Shown: positions 35,476 to 43,963 of the stretch, one piece after another
Position numbering within the stretch: position 1 is the stretch's first letter
Layout of the letters: each line of letters opens with the position of its first letter
Assembly (NCBI GenBank): GCA_902610975.1
Contig: CACLXL010000005.1
Coordinates: forward strand, 1 to 64,000
Origin: an uncultured Pelagibacteraceae bacterium
GTDB taxonomy: Bacteria; Pseudomonadota; Alphaproteobacteria; Pelagibacterales; Pelagibacteraceae
DNA: 64,000 nt
Direction of reading: 5' to 3'
Notes under the pieces: model-generated
What the model was told of the DNA's origin: nothing
Databases searched by the model: none
Seen by the model: the letters and a program-made list of their open reading frames with translations, nothing else
Made by a program: the position numbers and the translations under genes

Positions 35476-36119
35476 TATTTTTTTTTCCTTTTGTAATTTT
35501 TAATTTCTACTTGCGAAGCTCTTGTAAGTGCTAATGACTTTTTTTTAACATTTTTTGTAATTACCGAGCCAGCTCCAACCACACTATTTTCGTTAATTCT
35601 AACTGGAGCAACTAATGAAGAGTTGGAACCTATAAAAACATTATTTGCTATTTTTGTTTTAGATTTTTTAACACCATCATAATTACAAGTAATTGTACCT
35701 GCACCGATGTTTGAATTCTTTCCAATTGTAGTATCGCCAATATAAGAGAGATGATTCACTTTTGAATTTTGATTTATTGAGGTTTTTTTTGTTTCTACAA
35801 AATTTCCAATCTTACTATTTTTTTTTAATATTGTCCCCTCTCTTAATCTTGCGTAAGGACCTACAATCACATTTTTTTCAATAATGGTTCTTTCAAGATG
35901 GCTGAAAGATTTAATATGAGAGTTATCTCCAATTTTTACACTTGGACCGATTACAACATATGGATCAATAGTTACATTTTTTCCAAATAAAGTATCTTTT
36001 GATAAAAATATTGTTTCCGGTGAAATTAAATTTACACCTTTCTTCAATGCTTTGTTTCTTAATAACTCTTGTGAAAGCCTATATGAATTAGCTTTATTTA
36101 ATTTATTATTTGTATTCAT
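35475..36119 (-). CDS. glmU: GlmU C-terminal half: glucosamine-1-phosphate acetyltransferase
   Basis: A left-handed beta-helix protein matching only the second half of bifunctional GlmU. ATG at 36119 ([15 protein letters not shown]) is preferred; a GTG at 36161 would add 14 residues. The match starts in the linker helix ([24 protein letters not shown]) and continues through hexapeptide repeats with [25 protein letters not shown] (catalytic His), [14 protein letters not shown] and a final [12 protein letters not shown]. The N-terminal pyrophosphorylase domain (about 230 residues) is absent and no remnant is seen upstream, where the divergent phosphatase gene begins. Confidence 0.88.
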   Translation of the reverse strand: MNTNNKLNKANSYRLSQELLRNKALKKGVNLISPETIFLSKDTLFGKNVTIDPYVVIGPSVKIGDNSHIKSFSHLERTIIEKNVIVGPYARLREGTILKKNSKIGNFVETKKTSINQNSKVNHLSYIGDTTIGKNSNIGAGTITCNYDGVKKSKTKIANNVFIGSNSSLVAPVRINENSVVGAGSVITKNVKKKSLALTRASQVEIKNYKRKKK

Positions 36120-36189
36120 TAAAAATTTCTTTACATTATTAATGTAACTGAAATAAGTCACAAAATATTTCTTTTTAATACTTTAAAAA

Positions 36190-36852
36190 ATGAATCAAAT
36201 TTACACAATTCTTTTTGATCTAGACGGAACTATAGTGAACACCGCGCCAGATTTAATGGCTGCTCATAATCATGTAATGAGAAAGTTTGGTCAATCTGAA
36301 AAGAAGCTTGAAGATATTAAATCGCTTGCAGGAAAAGGTGCATGGGTAATGATGCAAAGATCTTTTAAAGAGGAAATAAAAGATGAAAAAACAAAAAAAA
36401 AAATGACTAAAGAATTTATAGATTTTTATTCAAGAAATATTGATAAAAATAGTTTTCCAATAAAAGGTACAATTGATTTTTTTAAATGGGCAAAAAGTAA
36501 AAATATTTCAATGGCTGTTTGTACCAATAAACAAGAAAGACTTGCGATAGACTTGTTAAAAAAATTAGATCTTTTTAAATTTTTTGAATATGTAGCTGGC
36601 TCTGATACTTTTGCATTTAACAAACCTGACCCTAGACACCTTACAGATGTTGTCGAAATAATCGGAGGTGATTTAAAAAAAACTATTATGATTGGAGACA
36701 GCGAGGTTGATGCTATGTCTGCACATAATGCTAAATTACCATTTGTTTTAGTTAAAGATGGATATACAGAAAAAACTGAAAAAGAAATAAAACACGATGA
36801 ACTAATTTCTGATTTTATCAATTTTGAAAAAATTATTGAAAAGTATTTATGA
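36190..36852 (+). CDS. gph: HAD hydrolase, phosphoglycolate phosphatase-like
   Basis: A 220-residue HAD phosphatase. Motif I is FDLDGTIVNTAPDL at the N terminus, motif II is AVCTNKQERLA near residue 115, and motif IV is IMIGDSEVDAMSA near 178, with a helical cap between. Closest to phosphoglycolate phosphatases, which clear 2-phosphoglycolate; the exact substrate is inferred. It overlaps the LysE gene by 4 bases. Confidence 0.82.
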   Translation: MNQIYTILFDLDGTIVNTAPDLMAAHNHVMRKFGQSEKKLEDIKSLAGKGAWVMMQRSFKEEIKDEKTKKKMTKEFIDFYSRNIDKNSFPIKGTIDFFKWAKSKNISMAVCTNKQERLAIDLLKKLDLFKFFEYVAGSDTFAFNKPDPRHLTDVVEIIGGDLKKTIMIGDSEVDAMSAHNAKLPFVLVKDGYTEKTEKEIKHDELISDFINFEKIIEKYL

Positions 36853-37448
36853 TTAGTTTTGCTCTATTTTCAGCTTTAGCAACTTTTTATTTTACGATGT
36901 TTTTTACGCCAGGTCCAAATAATGCAATGCTTACAGCATCAGGTATGAAATTTGGATTTGTGAGAACCTTGCCACATTTGATTGGTATTCCTTTAGGACA
37001 CATTTTCCAAATTGGGCTTACTTGTTTTGGTTTAGCAAATTTGTTTTTAATCTATCCTCAAATCCAATTTTACATGAAAATCTTATGTTTTATATATTTG
37101 ATGTATCTAGGGTGGAAAATGATTGGCTCATTTTCTATGGTTCAAAAAGAAACTGGAAGACCATTAAGATTTTACGAGGCATCATTGTTTCAGTTCATAA
37201 ATCCAAAAGCTTGGTCAATTGCAGTCACTGTTGCTTCAGGTTTTTTTCCAACTGAAGAAAACATTTTTATAGGGGTTGCATTTGTAACTATTACTGCAGC
37301 AGTAATCTGTTTTCCTACAATCAGTCTTTGGGCCCTTTTTGGAAGTGGATTAAGAAAGTTCGTAGGAGATATTAAAACAAAAAAAATTATAGAATATGTT
37401 TTGGCGCTTTTGTTAGTATTAACCGGTATCTTTATTCTTATTAAATAA
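36849..37448 (+). CDS. LysE/RhtB family amino-acid exporter
   Basis: A 199-residue inner-membrane protein with about six hydrophobic segments. The family signature TPGPNNAMLTASGMKFGFVRTLP lies in the first loop (near residue 21), and FINPKAWSIAVTVASGF is near residue 112. It likely exports an amino acid or small amine; the substrate cannot be told. Confidence 0.88.
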   Translation: MISFALFSALATFYFTMFFTPGPNNAMLTASGMKFGFVRTLPHLIGIPLGHIFQIGLTCFGLANLFLIYPQIQFYMKILCFIYLMYLGWKMIGSFSMVQKETGRPLRFYEASLFQFINPKAWSIAVTVASGFFPTEENIFIGVAFVTITAAVICFPTISLWALFGSGLRKFVGDIKTKKIIEYVLALLLVLTGIFILIK

Positions 37449-37491
37449 TAGCCTTTGATTTTTATTTCTCTCTTTAATATAAACTTTGCAG

Positions 37492-38388
37492 ATGCATTTT
37501 ACAAAAAAGAACAGTTCTGAAAAAAGATTAGAATTTATAAAAAAATTACAATCAAAAAAACTTCTAAGATTCCCTGGCGCTTATAACCCTTTGTGCGCAA
37601 AACTTATAGCTGAAATCGGATTTGATGGAGTTTACATCTCAGGTGGTGTTATGTCTAATGATCTGGGATTACCAGACATAGGGTTAACAACTTTAGATCA
37701 AGTGAGTTATAGAGCCAACCAAATATCTAGAGTGACTGACCTTCCTACCATAGTGGACGCAGATACAGGGTTTAAAGATTGTGAAAAAACAATCATGACC
37801 TTTGAGGAAAAAGGTTTAGCTGGTTGTCATATAGAAGATCAAATAGCTGAAAAAAGATGTGGTCATTTAGATAACAAAGAACTTATTTCAAAAGATGAAA
37901 TGGTTAAAAAAATTAAAGATTCGGTAAATGCTAGAAAAGATAAAAATTTTTTAATTATAGTAAGGACTGATGCAAATACTGTTGAAGGTATAGATAAAAC
38001 ATTAGAAAGAATTAAATCTTATGAAGATGCTGGTGCTGACATGATTTTTCCAGAAGCAATGAAAGATGAAAAAGAGTTCGAAAAAGTCAGGAAAATATCA
38101 AAAGGCTATTTACTAGCCAACATGACAGAGTTTGGAAAATCTAAACTATTAAATAAGTCTCAATTAGAAAATTTAGGCTATAATTTAGTTATTTATCCTG
38201 TGACAACACAGAGACTCGCCATGCAAAATGTTGAATTAGGTCTTAAATCAATATTTAAAGATGGCCATCAAAATAATATTATTGACAAAATGCAGACTAG
38301 AAAAAGGTTGTACGAGTTAGTAGAATATGAGAAATACAATACGCCTGATAAGAAAATCACAGATTTTTCTACAGAAGGACATGAATAA
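37492..38388 (+). CDS. prpB: 2-methylisocitrate lyase
   Basis: Splits 2-methylisocitrate into pyruvate and succinate at the end of the methylcitrate cycle. ATG at 37492 is preferred; a TTG at 37486 would add two residues. About 298 residues: LLRFPGAYNPLCAKLIAEIG near the start, VDADTGFKD, the catalytic loop KRCGHLDNKELIS near residue 122, IVRTDANTVEGID and ANMTEFGKSKLL. The KRCGH loop separates it from general PEP mutase relatives. It overlaps prpC by one base. Confidence 0.92.
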   Translation: MHFTKKNSSEKRLEFIKKLQSKKLLRFPGAYNPLCAKLIAEIGFDGVYISGGVMSNDLGLPDIGLTTLDQVSYRANQISRVTDLPTIVDADTGFKDCEKTIMTFEEKGLAGCHIEDQIAEKRCGHLDNKELISKDEMVKKIKDSVNARKDKNFLIIVRTDANTVEGIDKTLERIKSYEDAGADMIFPEAMKDEKEFEKVRKISKGYLLANMTEFGKSKLLNKSQLENLGYNLVIYPVTTQRLAMQNVELGLKSIFKDGHQNNIIDKMQTRKRLYELVEYEKYNTPDKKITDFSTEGHE

Positions 38389-39512
38389 TGAGTGAAGAAA
38401 TTAAAAAAGGTTTGTTAGGTATAGTAGTTGATGAAACTACAATTTCACATGTAGTTCCAGAACTCAGTGCCTTAACTTATAGAGGATACACAGTACAAGA
38501 GCTTTGCGATAAATGTGATTTCGAAGAAGTTGCCTATTTGGTACTGAACGGAGAGCTCCCGAACAAAAGTCAGCTGAAAAAATTTATCAAACAAGAAAGA
38601 TCAGAAAGAAAACTTTCTAAACAAATATTAAACGATATTAAAAAAATGCCTCGAAACGCTCATCCTATGGACGTAATTAGAACTTGTGTAAGTTTAATGG
38701 CATTAGAAGATAAGGACACAAAAGACAATTCTCCAAAAGCAAATATGAGAAAAGCAATGAGAATATTTGCTAAAACACCGACAGCTGTTGCTGCTTATTT
38801 CAGAACACGAAAAGGTAAATCAATTATTGCTCCAAGTAAGAAGTTATCTTTTTCAGAAAATTTTTTCAAAATGATGTTTAATAAAGTTCCGGATAAAGAG
38901 ATAGTAAGAGCGTTTGATATTTCATTAATTTTATACGCGGAGCATAGTTTCAACGTTTCAACATTCACAGCAAGAACGATTACGTCAAGTTTATCAGATT
39001 TACATGGTGCAATAACTGGGGCTATAGCCTCTTTAAAAGGTCCATTACATGGTGGAGCTAATGAAGCAGTAATGCATATGATGAAAGAGATTGGAAAACC
39101 TGAAAAAGCAAAAGCTTGGATTGAAAATGCATTAAATAAAAAAAAGGTAGTAATGGGATTTGGGCATAGAGTTTACCGTACGGGAGACTCGAGAGTTCCA
39201 ACAATGAAACATTATATGTTTAAAGTAGCTAAGCTTTTGAAAAAAGAAAAATATACGAGAATGTATGAAATTTTAGAAAAGGTAATGATAGATCGAAAAA
39301 ATATTCACCCCAATGTAGATTTTCCATGCGGTCCAACTTATTACATGATGGGTATTGATATAGATTTTTATACACCAATATTTGTTATGTCACGTATCAC
39401 GGGTTGGTCTGCGCATATAATGGAACAGCATGCTTCCAATAAATTAATTAGGCCTTTATCTAAATATAGAGGAGCAGAAGTAAGAGAAGTTATGCTTTTG
39501 AATCAAAGATAA
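38388..39512 (+). CDS. prpC: 2-methylcitrate synthase
   Basis: Condenses propionyl-CoA with oxaloacetate. The 374-residue protein is a short citrate synthase-type enzyme: GIVVDETTISHV and LTYRGYTVQELC near the N terminus, HGGANEAVMHMMKEIG near residue 223 (catalytic His), VMGFGHRVYRTGDSR near 258 (second His) and DFPCGPTYYMMGID (catalytic Asp region). Coupling to prpB supports methylcitrate rather than citrate synthase. No prpD is seen in the window. Confidence 0.9.
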   Translation: MSEEIKKGLLGIVVDETTISHVVPELSALTYRGYTVQELCDKCDFEEVAYLVLNGELPNKSQLKKFIKQERSERKLSKQILNDIKKMPRNAHPMDVIRTCVSLMALEDKDTKDNSPKANMRKAMRIFAKTPTAVAAYFRTRKGKSIIAPSKKLSFSENFFKMMFNKVPDKEIVRAFDISLILYAEHSFNVSTFTARTITSSLSDLHGAITGAIASLKGPLHGGANEAVMHMMKEIGKPEKAKAWIENALNKKKVVMGFGHRVYRTGDSRVPTMKHYMFKVAKLLKKEKYTRMYEILEKVMIDRKNIHPNVDFPCGPTYYMMGIDIDFYTPIFVMSRITGWSAHIMEQHASNKLIRPLSKYRGAEVREVMLLNQR

Positions 39513-39698
39513 ATGACTTTAACTAATTTATTATTATTTTTAATCTTAGTTACACTGGCTACATATACTTTTATGCCCTGGAAAGGTATTGATAAAGGTT
39601 CATTAGTAAAAGTAGCATCTCAGTGGTTTATGTGGTTTGCTATTTTTGCACTCATTGTTTTAATATCTACTTTTTTTGGAATTGAAGTTTCTGGATAA
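39513..39698 (+). CDS. Small membrane protein between prpC and the methyltransferase
   Basis: A 61-residue protein of unknown function that starts with no gap after prpC and overlaps the next gene. Two hydrophobic helices (about residues 3-22 and 36-56) are joined by a loop containing WKGIDKGSLVKVASQW. It is hardly more than two membrane segments. Its position in a tight operon supports that it is a real gene. Confidence 0.65.
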   Translation: MTLTNLLLFLILVTLATYTFMPWKGIDKGSLVKVASQWFMWFAIFALIVLISTFFGIEVSG

Positions 39699-40584
39699 TA
39701 ATTTTTTTCAACGAACAAGAATTTTAGACGGGGGTATGGGCCAGGAACTCCTTAACCGGGGAGTTAAACCTCACGGAACTCTATGGGGAGCCTCAGCATT
39801 ATATAATCGAAAATATCACAAAACAGTTGTCAAAACGCATTTAGATTTTATAAAAGCTGGAGCAGAAATTATAGTGACTAATAGCTTTGGTAGTAGAAAA
39901 AGAAGGCTCATCGAAAATGCTTTGGTAAAAGAATATAAAAATCTTAACGTTCTAGCTGGAAAATTAGCTAAAAGAGCTGTTACGATGTCCAAGAAAAAAG
40001 TTTTAATTGCTGGAAGTTTGCCTCCTCAAAACTTTACTTATTTTGCTGATCTTGGAAAAGATTTAAAATTTATAAAAGAAAGTTTTAAATCTCAGGCAAA
40101 ATATCTCAATCCATATGTGGATTTCTTTTATCTAGATGTAATGAGTAGTTGGAAAGAATGTTCATTAGGTTTAAATGCAATTAAAAAATACAAGAAAAAA
40201 ATTTTAGTCGGTATCCACATTAGGAGTAAAGGATTGTTACCCTCAGGTGAAAAATTTATAACTGTTGCAAAAAAAGTTCAAAAACATAAACCCATTGGAA
40301 TTATGGCTTCTTGTGTTTCTTTTGAGGATTTAAACGAAGTTATACAAGACGCAAAAAAACTTAAAGTCCCATTTGGATTTAAAATCAATGCTTTTGAGCA
40401 TATTCCGCCAGGTTGGAAACCCGACTCAAATAATCCTAAAGTTCAGCTTGGAAAAAGAAAAGATCTTACTCCCAAAAAGTTCCTTGAAATTTGTAAAAAA
40501 TTAAAGAGCAATGGAGCAAAAATCATTGGAGGATGTTGCGAAATTACTCCAAAACATATCGAAAAATTAAAGTCTTTAGTGTGA
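39676..40584 (+). CDS. Homocysteine S-methyltransferase family protein
   Basis: A 302-residue (betaalpha)8 methyltransferase with a zinc site of three cysteines: MASCVSFED near residue 214 and GGCCEITPKHIEKL near 287-300. The N-terminal RTRILDGGMGQELLNRG is typical. The start is uncertain: no ATG precedes the conserved strand, so TTG at 39676 or 39682, both inside the end of the small membrane protein gene, is the likeliest. The methyl donor (S-methylmethionine, betaine or another) cannot be told. It ends 9 bases into the convergent proW gene. Confidence 0.82.
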   Translation: MELKFLDNNFFQRTRILDGGMGQELLNRGVKPHGTLWGASALYNRKYHKTVVKTHLDFIKAGAEIIVTNSFGSRKRRLIENALVKEYKNLNVLAGKLAKRAVTMSKKKVLIAGSLPPQNFTYFADLGKDLKFIKESFKSQAKYLNPYVDFFYLDVMSSWKECSLGLNAIKKYKKKILVGIHIRSKGLLPSGEKFITVAKKVQKHKPIGIMASCVSFEDLNEVIQDAKKLKVPFGFKINAFEHIPPGWKPDSNNPKVQLGKRKDLTPKKFLEICKKLKSNGAKIIGGCCEITPKHIEKLKSLV

Positions 40585-41427
40585 TTTAATTATTTTTTGT
40601 GTAATTCTATCTAATATAATTGCTAGAATTACAATTCCTGTTCCGCCAATAACTGCAGAACCAACATCGAGCCTTCCCAGAGCAATATATACTGTTAAGC
40701 CTAGTCCTCCTGCACCTATTAAAGCAGCAATAACTACCATAGATAAAGCAAGCATTAGAGTTTGATTAACTCCTGCCATTATAGTTTTTAAAGACAAAGG
40801 AATTTCAATTTTAATTAATATTAAGAATCTTGTAAGTCCTAAACTTGATCCTGCCTCTTTAAATCCTTTACCAACTTGCCTAATACCTAAATTTGTTAAT
40901 CGAATAATTGGTGGTAAAGCAAATATAATTGTAGCAACTACTCCAGGAGTTAAGCCAACTCCAAAAAGCATAACTACAGGTATTAAATATACGAAACTTG
41001 GTATTGTTTGCATTATATCAAGTATAGGACGTAAAATAATTTCAAAAGTGTTACTTCTCGAGGCAATAATGCCAAGAGGAATTCCAATTAACATACAAAA
41101 TAAAACAGCAGTAAAAATCATTGCAAGCGTGGTCATACTTTCTGACCAAAGGTCAACAAGATCAATAAAAACTAAACTTACAAAAGAAAATATTGCAAAT
41201 TTAATTCCATTTGTTCTGTAAGCGAAAATTATAAATATTAAAAGTATGATCGGAAAAGGAATAAAATTAAAAAGAGAGTCTAAACTATTTAATACAGTGT
41301 CTATAGGTGCTGAAATTTTTTTAAAGAGTGGCCTTTGTTCAAACAGCCACTCTTTAATATTTCCTTCTATCCATTCACCTATTGGAATGTATATTTCGTA
41401 ATCTGATGGGGCTAATTTTAAACTCAT
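40576..41427 (-). CDS. proW: Glycine betaine/proline ABC transporter permease
   Basis: A 283-residue inner-membrane protein. The N terminus is a cytoplasmic stretch, followed by about six hydrophobic segments; the ProW-type core has RSNTFEIILRPILDIMQTIP, then the ATPase-docking EAA region GIRQVGKGFKEAGSSLGLT near residue 190, and ALSMVVIAALIGAGGLG. It lies 18 bases after proX on the same strand. No ATPase gene (proV) follows; a convergent gene abuts instead. Confidence 0.92.
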   Translation of the reverse strand: MSLKLAPSDYEIYIPIGEWIEGNIKEWLFEQRPLFKKISAPIDTVLNSLDSLFNFIPFPIILLIFIIFAYRTNGIKFAIFSFVSLVFIDLVDLWSESMTTLAMIFTAVLFCMLIGIPLGIIASRSNTFEIILRPILDIMQTIPSFVYLIPVVMLFGVGLTPGVVATIIFALPPIIRLTNLGIRQVGKGFKEAGSSLGLTRFLILIKIEIPLSLKTIMAGVNQTLMLALSMVVIAALIGAGGLGLTVYIALGRLDVGSAVIGGTGIVILAIILDRITQKIIKSH

Positions 41428-41445
41428 TAAAATTAACCTGAACCT

Positions 41446-42387
41446 TTACTTGATCCAACTATCAAACGTACTTTGATTAGCTTTTATCCATTCAGCTGCG
41501 TGTTTCTTAATAGCTTTTTCGCTTTTCTCACCCTTGTTCATCTTCAAGTTCTGAGCAGCAATATCTCCAAGAGGTATTGAGGCTTTTTTAAGCATTTTTT
41601 CTACCTTTGGATTTGCTTTAAGAAAATCTACGTTAGCTGCTGGTCTAATGTCATCAGCACCAAAACCTAAATTTACTTTAGATTTTGTAGCATTAGCGAT
41701 CTTAGTAGGTTTTGTTTTACTGTATGGAACTTCAATCCAAACTACATCTTTACCAAGTTTTAAAGCACCAACAGTCCAATTAGGCGTCCATGTGTAAAAC
41801 AGAATTGATTTTCCATTTTTATACTTAGACACTGCATCTGCCATTGAAGCCGAGTAGTCTGCTTTTACTGGATTGATAAATTCACCTAATCCAAGTTCAT
41901 CAAAGTGTTTTGTGATTTGTTTTTCACAACCCCAACCCGGAGGGCAAGCAACCATGTCTGCTTTTCCATCTCCATTTGAGTCAAACTCTTTTGCATGTTT
42001 TTTGATATCCATTACGCTTTTGATACCAAATTTATCTGCTGATTTTTTATCGATTAAGTAACCTTGGGCTCCTCCACCTTTCATTACATAACCAACTGGT
42101 TTAACTTTTCCTTTAGATTCTGAAATGTAACCATCATGAGTTCCGAACCAGCCGTTCACCCATAAGTCAACATCACCTGATGTTGCCGCTACATAAAACA
42201 CTTGAGGTTTCATTACAGTTGGGCCTGAAACTTTGTAACCCATTTTCTCAAGAGCTGCCTTATAGATCTCAGCCTGAAAATAACCTGTATCCCAGTCTGC
42301 CTTACCCATTTTGATCTCATTGGCAAATACAGCACTACTAATAGTAAGAGCTGCAATTATTGATACTAAATGTTTAAAATATCTCAT
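41446..42387 (-). CDS. proX: Glycine betaine/choline-type periplasmic binding protein ProX, copy 1
   Basis: A 313-residue exported binding protein with signal peptide ending TISSAVFA near residue 22. It has GKADWDTGYFQAEIYKAAL, LWVNGWFGTHD, and FYTWTPNWTVGAL with the several Trp residues that form the aromatic betaine-binding cage, plus a DSNGDGKAD loop like a calcium-binding EF hand. A strong AGGAGG sits 6 bases before the ATG. It is immediately upstream of proW and downstream of a closely related second copy. Confidence 0.93.
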   Translation of the reverse strand: MRYFKHLVSIIAALTISSAVFANEIKMGKADWDTGYFQAEIYKAALEKMGYKVSGPTVMKPQVFYVAATSGDVDLWVNGWFGTHDGYISESKGKVKPVGYVMKGGGAQGYLIDKKSADKFGIKSVMDIKKHAKEFDSNGDGKADMVACPPGWGCEKQITKHFDELGLGEFINPVKADYSASMADAVSKYKNGKSILFYTWTPNWTVGALKLGKDVVWIEVPYSKTKPTKIANATKSKVNLGFGADDIRPAANVDFLKANPKVEKMLKKASIPLGDIAAQNLKMNKGEKSEKAIKKHAAEWIKANQSTFDSWIK

Positions 42388-42469
42388 CTTCCCTCCTAAA
42401 TTTATAAAATTTTAACATGTATAAATTTTGAATGTAACCGTAATACAACTAAAAAGTGAGATATGTCTT

Positions 42470-42493
42470 ATATGCGCACTATCGTGCGCATAT
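42470..42493. repeat. GC-rich 10-bp hairpin between the two proX genes
   Basis: ATATGCGCAC (42470-42479) and GTGCGCATAT (42484-42493) are exact inverted copies around a TATC loop, conspicuous in this AT-rich DNA. On the minus strand no direct T-run follows (a T5 lies about 10 bases beyond), so it is either a partial terminator or an RNA-stabilising stem at the end of the upstream proX message. Confidence 0.7.
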
Positions 42494-42515
42494 ATTCTTA
42501 TTTGCTAATTTATTT

Positions 42516-43457
42516 TTAGTTTATCCAACTATTAAAAGTTTTTTGATTTGATTTAATCCACTCTTCAGCATGTTTCTTTATTGCTTTTTCACTTTTCTCA
42601 CCCTTATTCATTTTTAAGTTCTGAGCAGCAATATCAGCTAAAGGAATAGATGCTTTTTTTAAAAACTTTTCTACTTTTGGATTAGCTTTTAAAAAATCAA
42701 CATTTGCAGCCGGTCTAATGTCGTTCACACCAAATCCCATATTAAGTTTTGACTTTGTTGCATTTGGTACGCTAACAACTTTTGTTTCACTAAAAGGAGC
42801 TTCGATCCAAACTACATCTTCACCTAATTTTAAAGTGCCGACTGTCCAATTCGGAGTCCAAGTATAAAATAAAACAGATTTACCATTTTTATATCTTGAA
42901 ATTATATCTGCCATAGCAGCTGAGTAATCTGCTTTTATTGGATTAATAAATTCACCCAGACCAAGTTCCTCAAAATGTCTTGATATAATTTTTTCGCAAC
43001 CCCATCCTGGATGGCAAGCAACCATATCTGCCTTACCATCGCCATTTGAGTCAAACTCTTTAGCATGATTTTTTATATCCATTACAGATTTAATATTAAA
43101 TTTATCTGCAGTTTTTTTGTCAATTAAGTAACCTTGCAAGCCACCACTTTTTGCAACGAAACCAACAGGTTTAACCTTACCCATTGCCTCTTTGACATAA
43201 GAATCATGATTTCCAAACCATCCGTTAACCCAAAGATCCATATCTCCTGCAGCTGCCGCAACATAAAATACCTGTGGTTTCATAACAGTCGGGCCTGTAA
43301 CTTTATAACCCATTTTTTCTAGTGCTTTTTTATAAACTTCTGCTTGAAAATAACCTGTGTCCCAATCAGCTTTACCCATTTTTATTTCTTTTGCATTTAT
43401 TGATAAACTTAATGTTGAAACAAAAACTATTGTTATTAATATTTTTAATAATTTCAT
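42516..43457 (-). CDS. proX: Glycine betaine/choline-type periplasmic binding protein ProX, copy 2
   Basis: A 313-residue protein, collinear with copy 1 along its whole length and very similar, with signal peptide ending LSLSINA near residue 22. It shares GKADWDTGYFQAEVYKKAL, LWVNGWFGNHD, FYTWTPNWTVGTL and DSNGDGKAD. Differences include HPGWGCEK for PPGWGCEK and AKSGGLQGY for MKGGGAQGY. A tandem duplication: the two copies may bind different ligands or serve one permease under separate expression control. Confidence 0.93.
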   Translation of the reverse strand: MKLLKILITIVFVSTLSLSINAKEIKMGKADWDTGYFQAEVYKKALEKMGYKVTGPTVMKPQVFYVAAAAGDMDLWVNGWFGNHDSYVKEAMGKVKPVGFVAKSGGLQGYLIDKKTADKFNIKSVMDIKNHAKEFDSNGDGKADMVACHPGWGCEKIISRHFEELGLGEFINPIKADYSAAMADIISRYKNGKSVLFYTWTPNWTVGTLKLGEDVVWIEAPFSETKVVSVPNATKSKLNMGFGVNDIRPAANVDFLKANPKVEKFLKKASIPLADIAAQNLKMNKGEKSEKAIKKHAEEWIKSNQKTFNSWIN

Positions 43458-43541
43458 AATTATCCTTCTGTTGATATTATATTAATTTATAAAGAATTTT
43501 AATGAAAAGAGAGTATTGTCGCAGAAATATTTAAAGTTGAT

Positions 43542-43940
43542 TTAATCTTTTTTACACTTTTTACAGATACCAAAAAATTCTAAGTTAAATCTTTTAAATT
43601 TCATTCCTTTTTTATGATTAAAACCTGATAAATATTTTGAAAGTTTGGTATCGCTGATCTCATCAACCATTTCGCAACTTTCACAAATTGAAAATGCTGT
43701 TGCTTTTGAAATTTCACAATCTGAGCTTCTGCATGCAACAAAAGCATTTTTACTTTCTATTTTATGAATTTTTCCCATTCCAATCAACTTATCCAATGCT
43801 CGATAAATTTGTTGAGGGGCTTTAATTCCTTTTTTTTGTACATTAAATAATATGGAATAAGCTTTTAAAGGACCTTTTGCCTTCTCAATAATATCTAAAA
43901 CTATTTGTTGGTTTCTAGAAAGTGTTTGTGCTCTTGCCAT
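43542..43940 (-). CDS. zur: Fur family zinc-responsive regulator (Zur)
   Basis: A 132-residue Fur-family repressor. The N-terminal winged helix (SRNQQIVLDIIEKAKGPLKAYSIL ... QIYRALDKLIGMGKIHKIES) precedes a C-terminal part with two CxxC pairs (FSICESCEMV and GICKKCKK) that hold the structural zinc, plus CRSSDCE. Location just after znuB, 23 bases away on the same strand, and zinc-box palindromes at the znu promoter argue for Zur rather than Fur. Confidence 0.88.
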   Translation of the reverse strand: MARAQTLSRNQQIVLDIIEKAKGPLKAYSILFNVQKKGIKAPQQIYRALDKLIGMGKIHKIESKNAFVACRSSDCEISKATAFSICESCEMVDEISDTKLSKYLSGFNHKKGMKFKRFNLEFFGICKKCKKD

Positions 43941-43963
43941 AAATATAATTTACTAATTAATTA

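Noticed and set aside
37449-37491. Riboswitch upstream of prpB
   Set aside because: The gap is about 40 bases with no stable stem, too short for known riboswitch classes.
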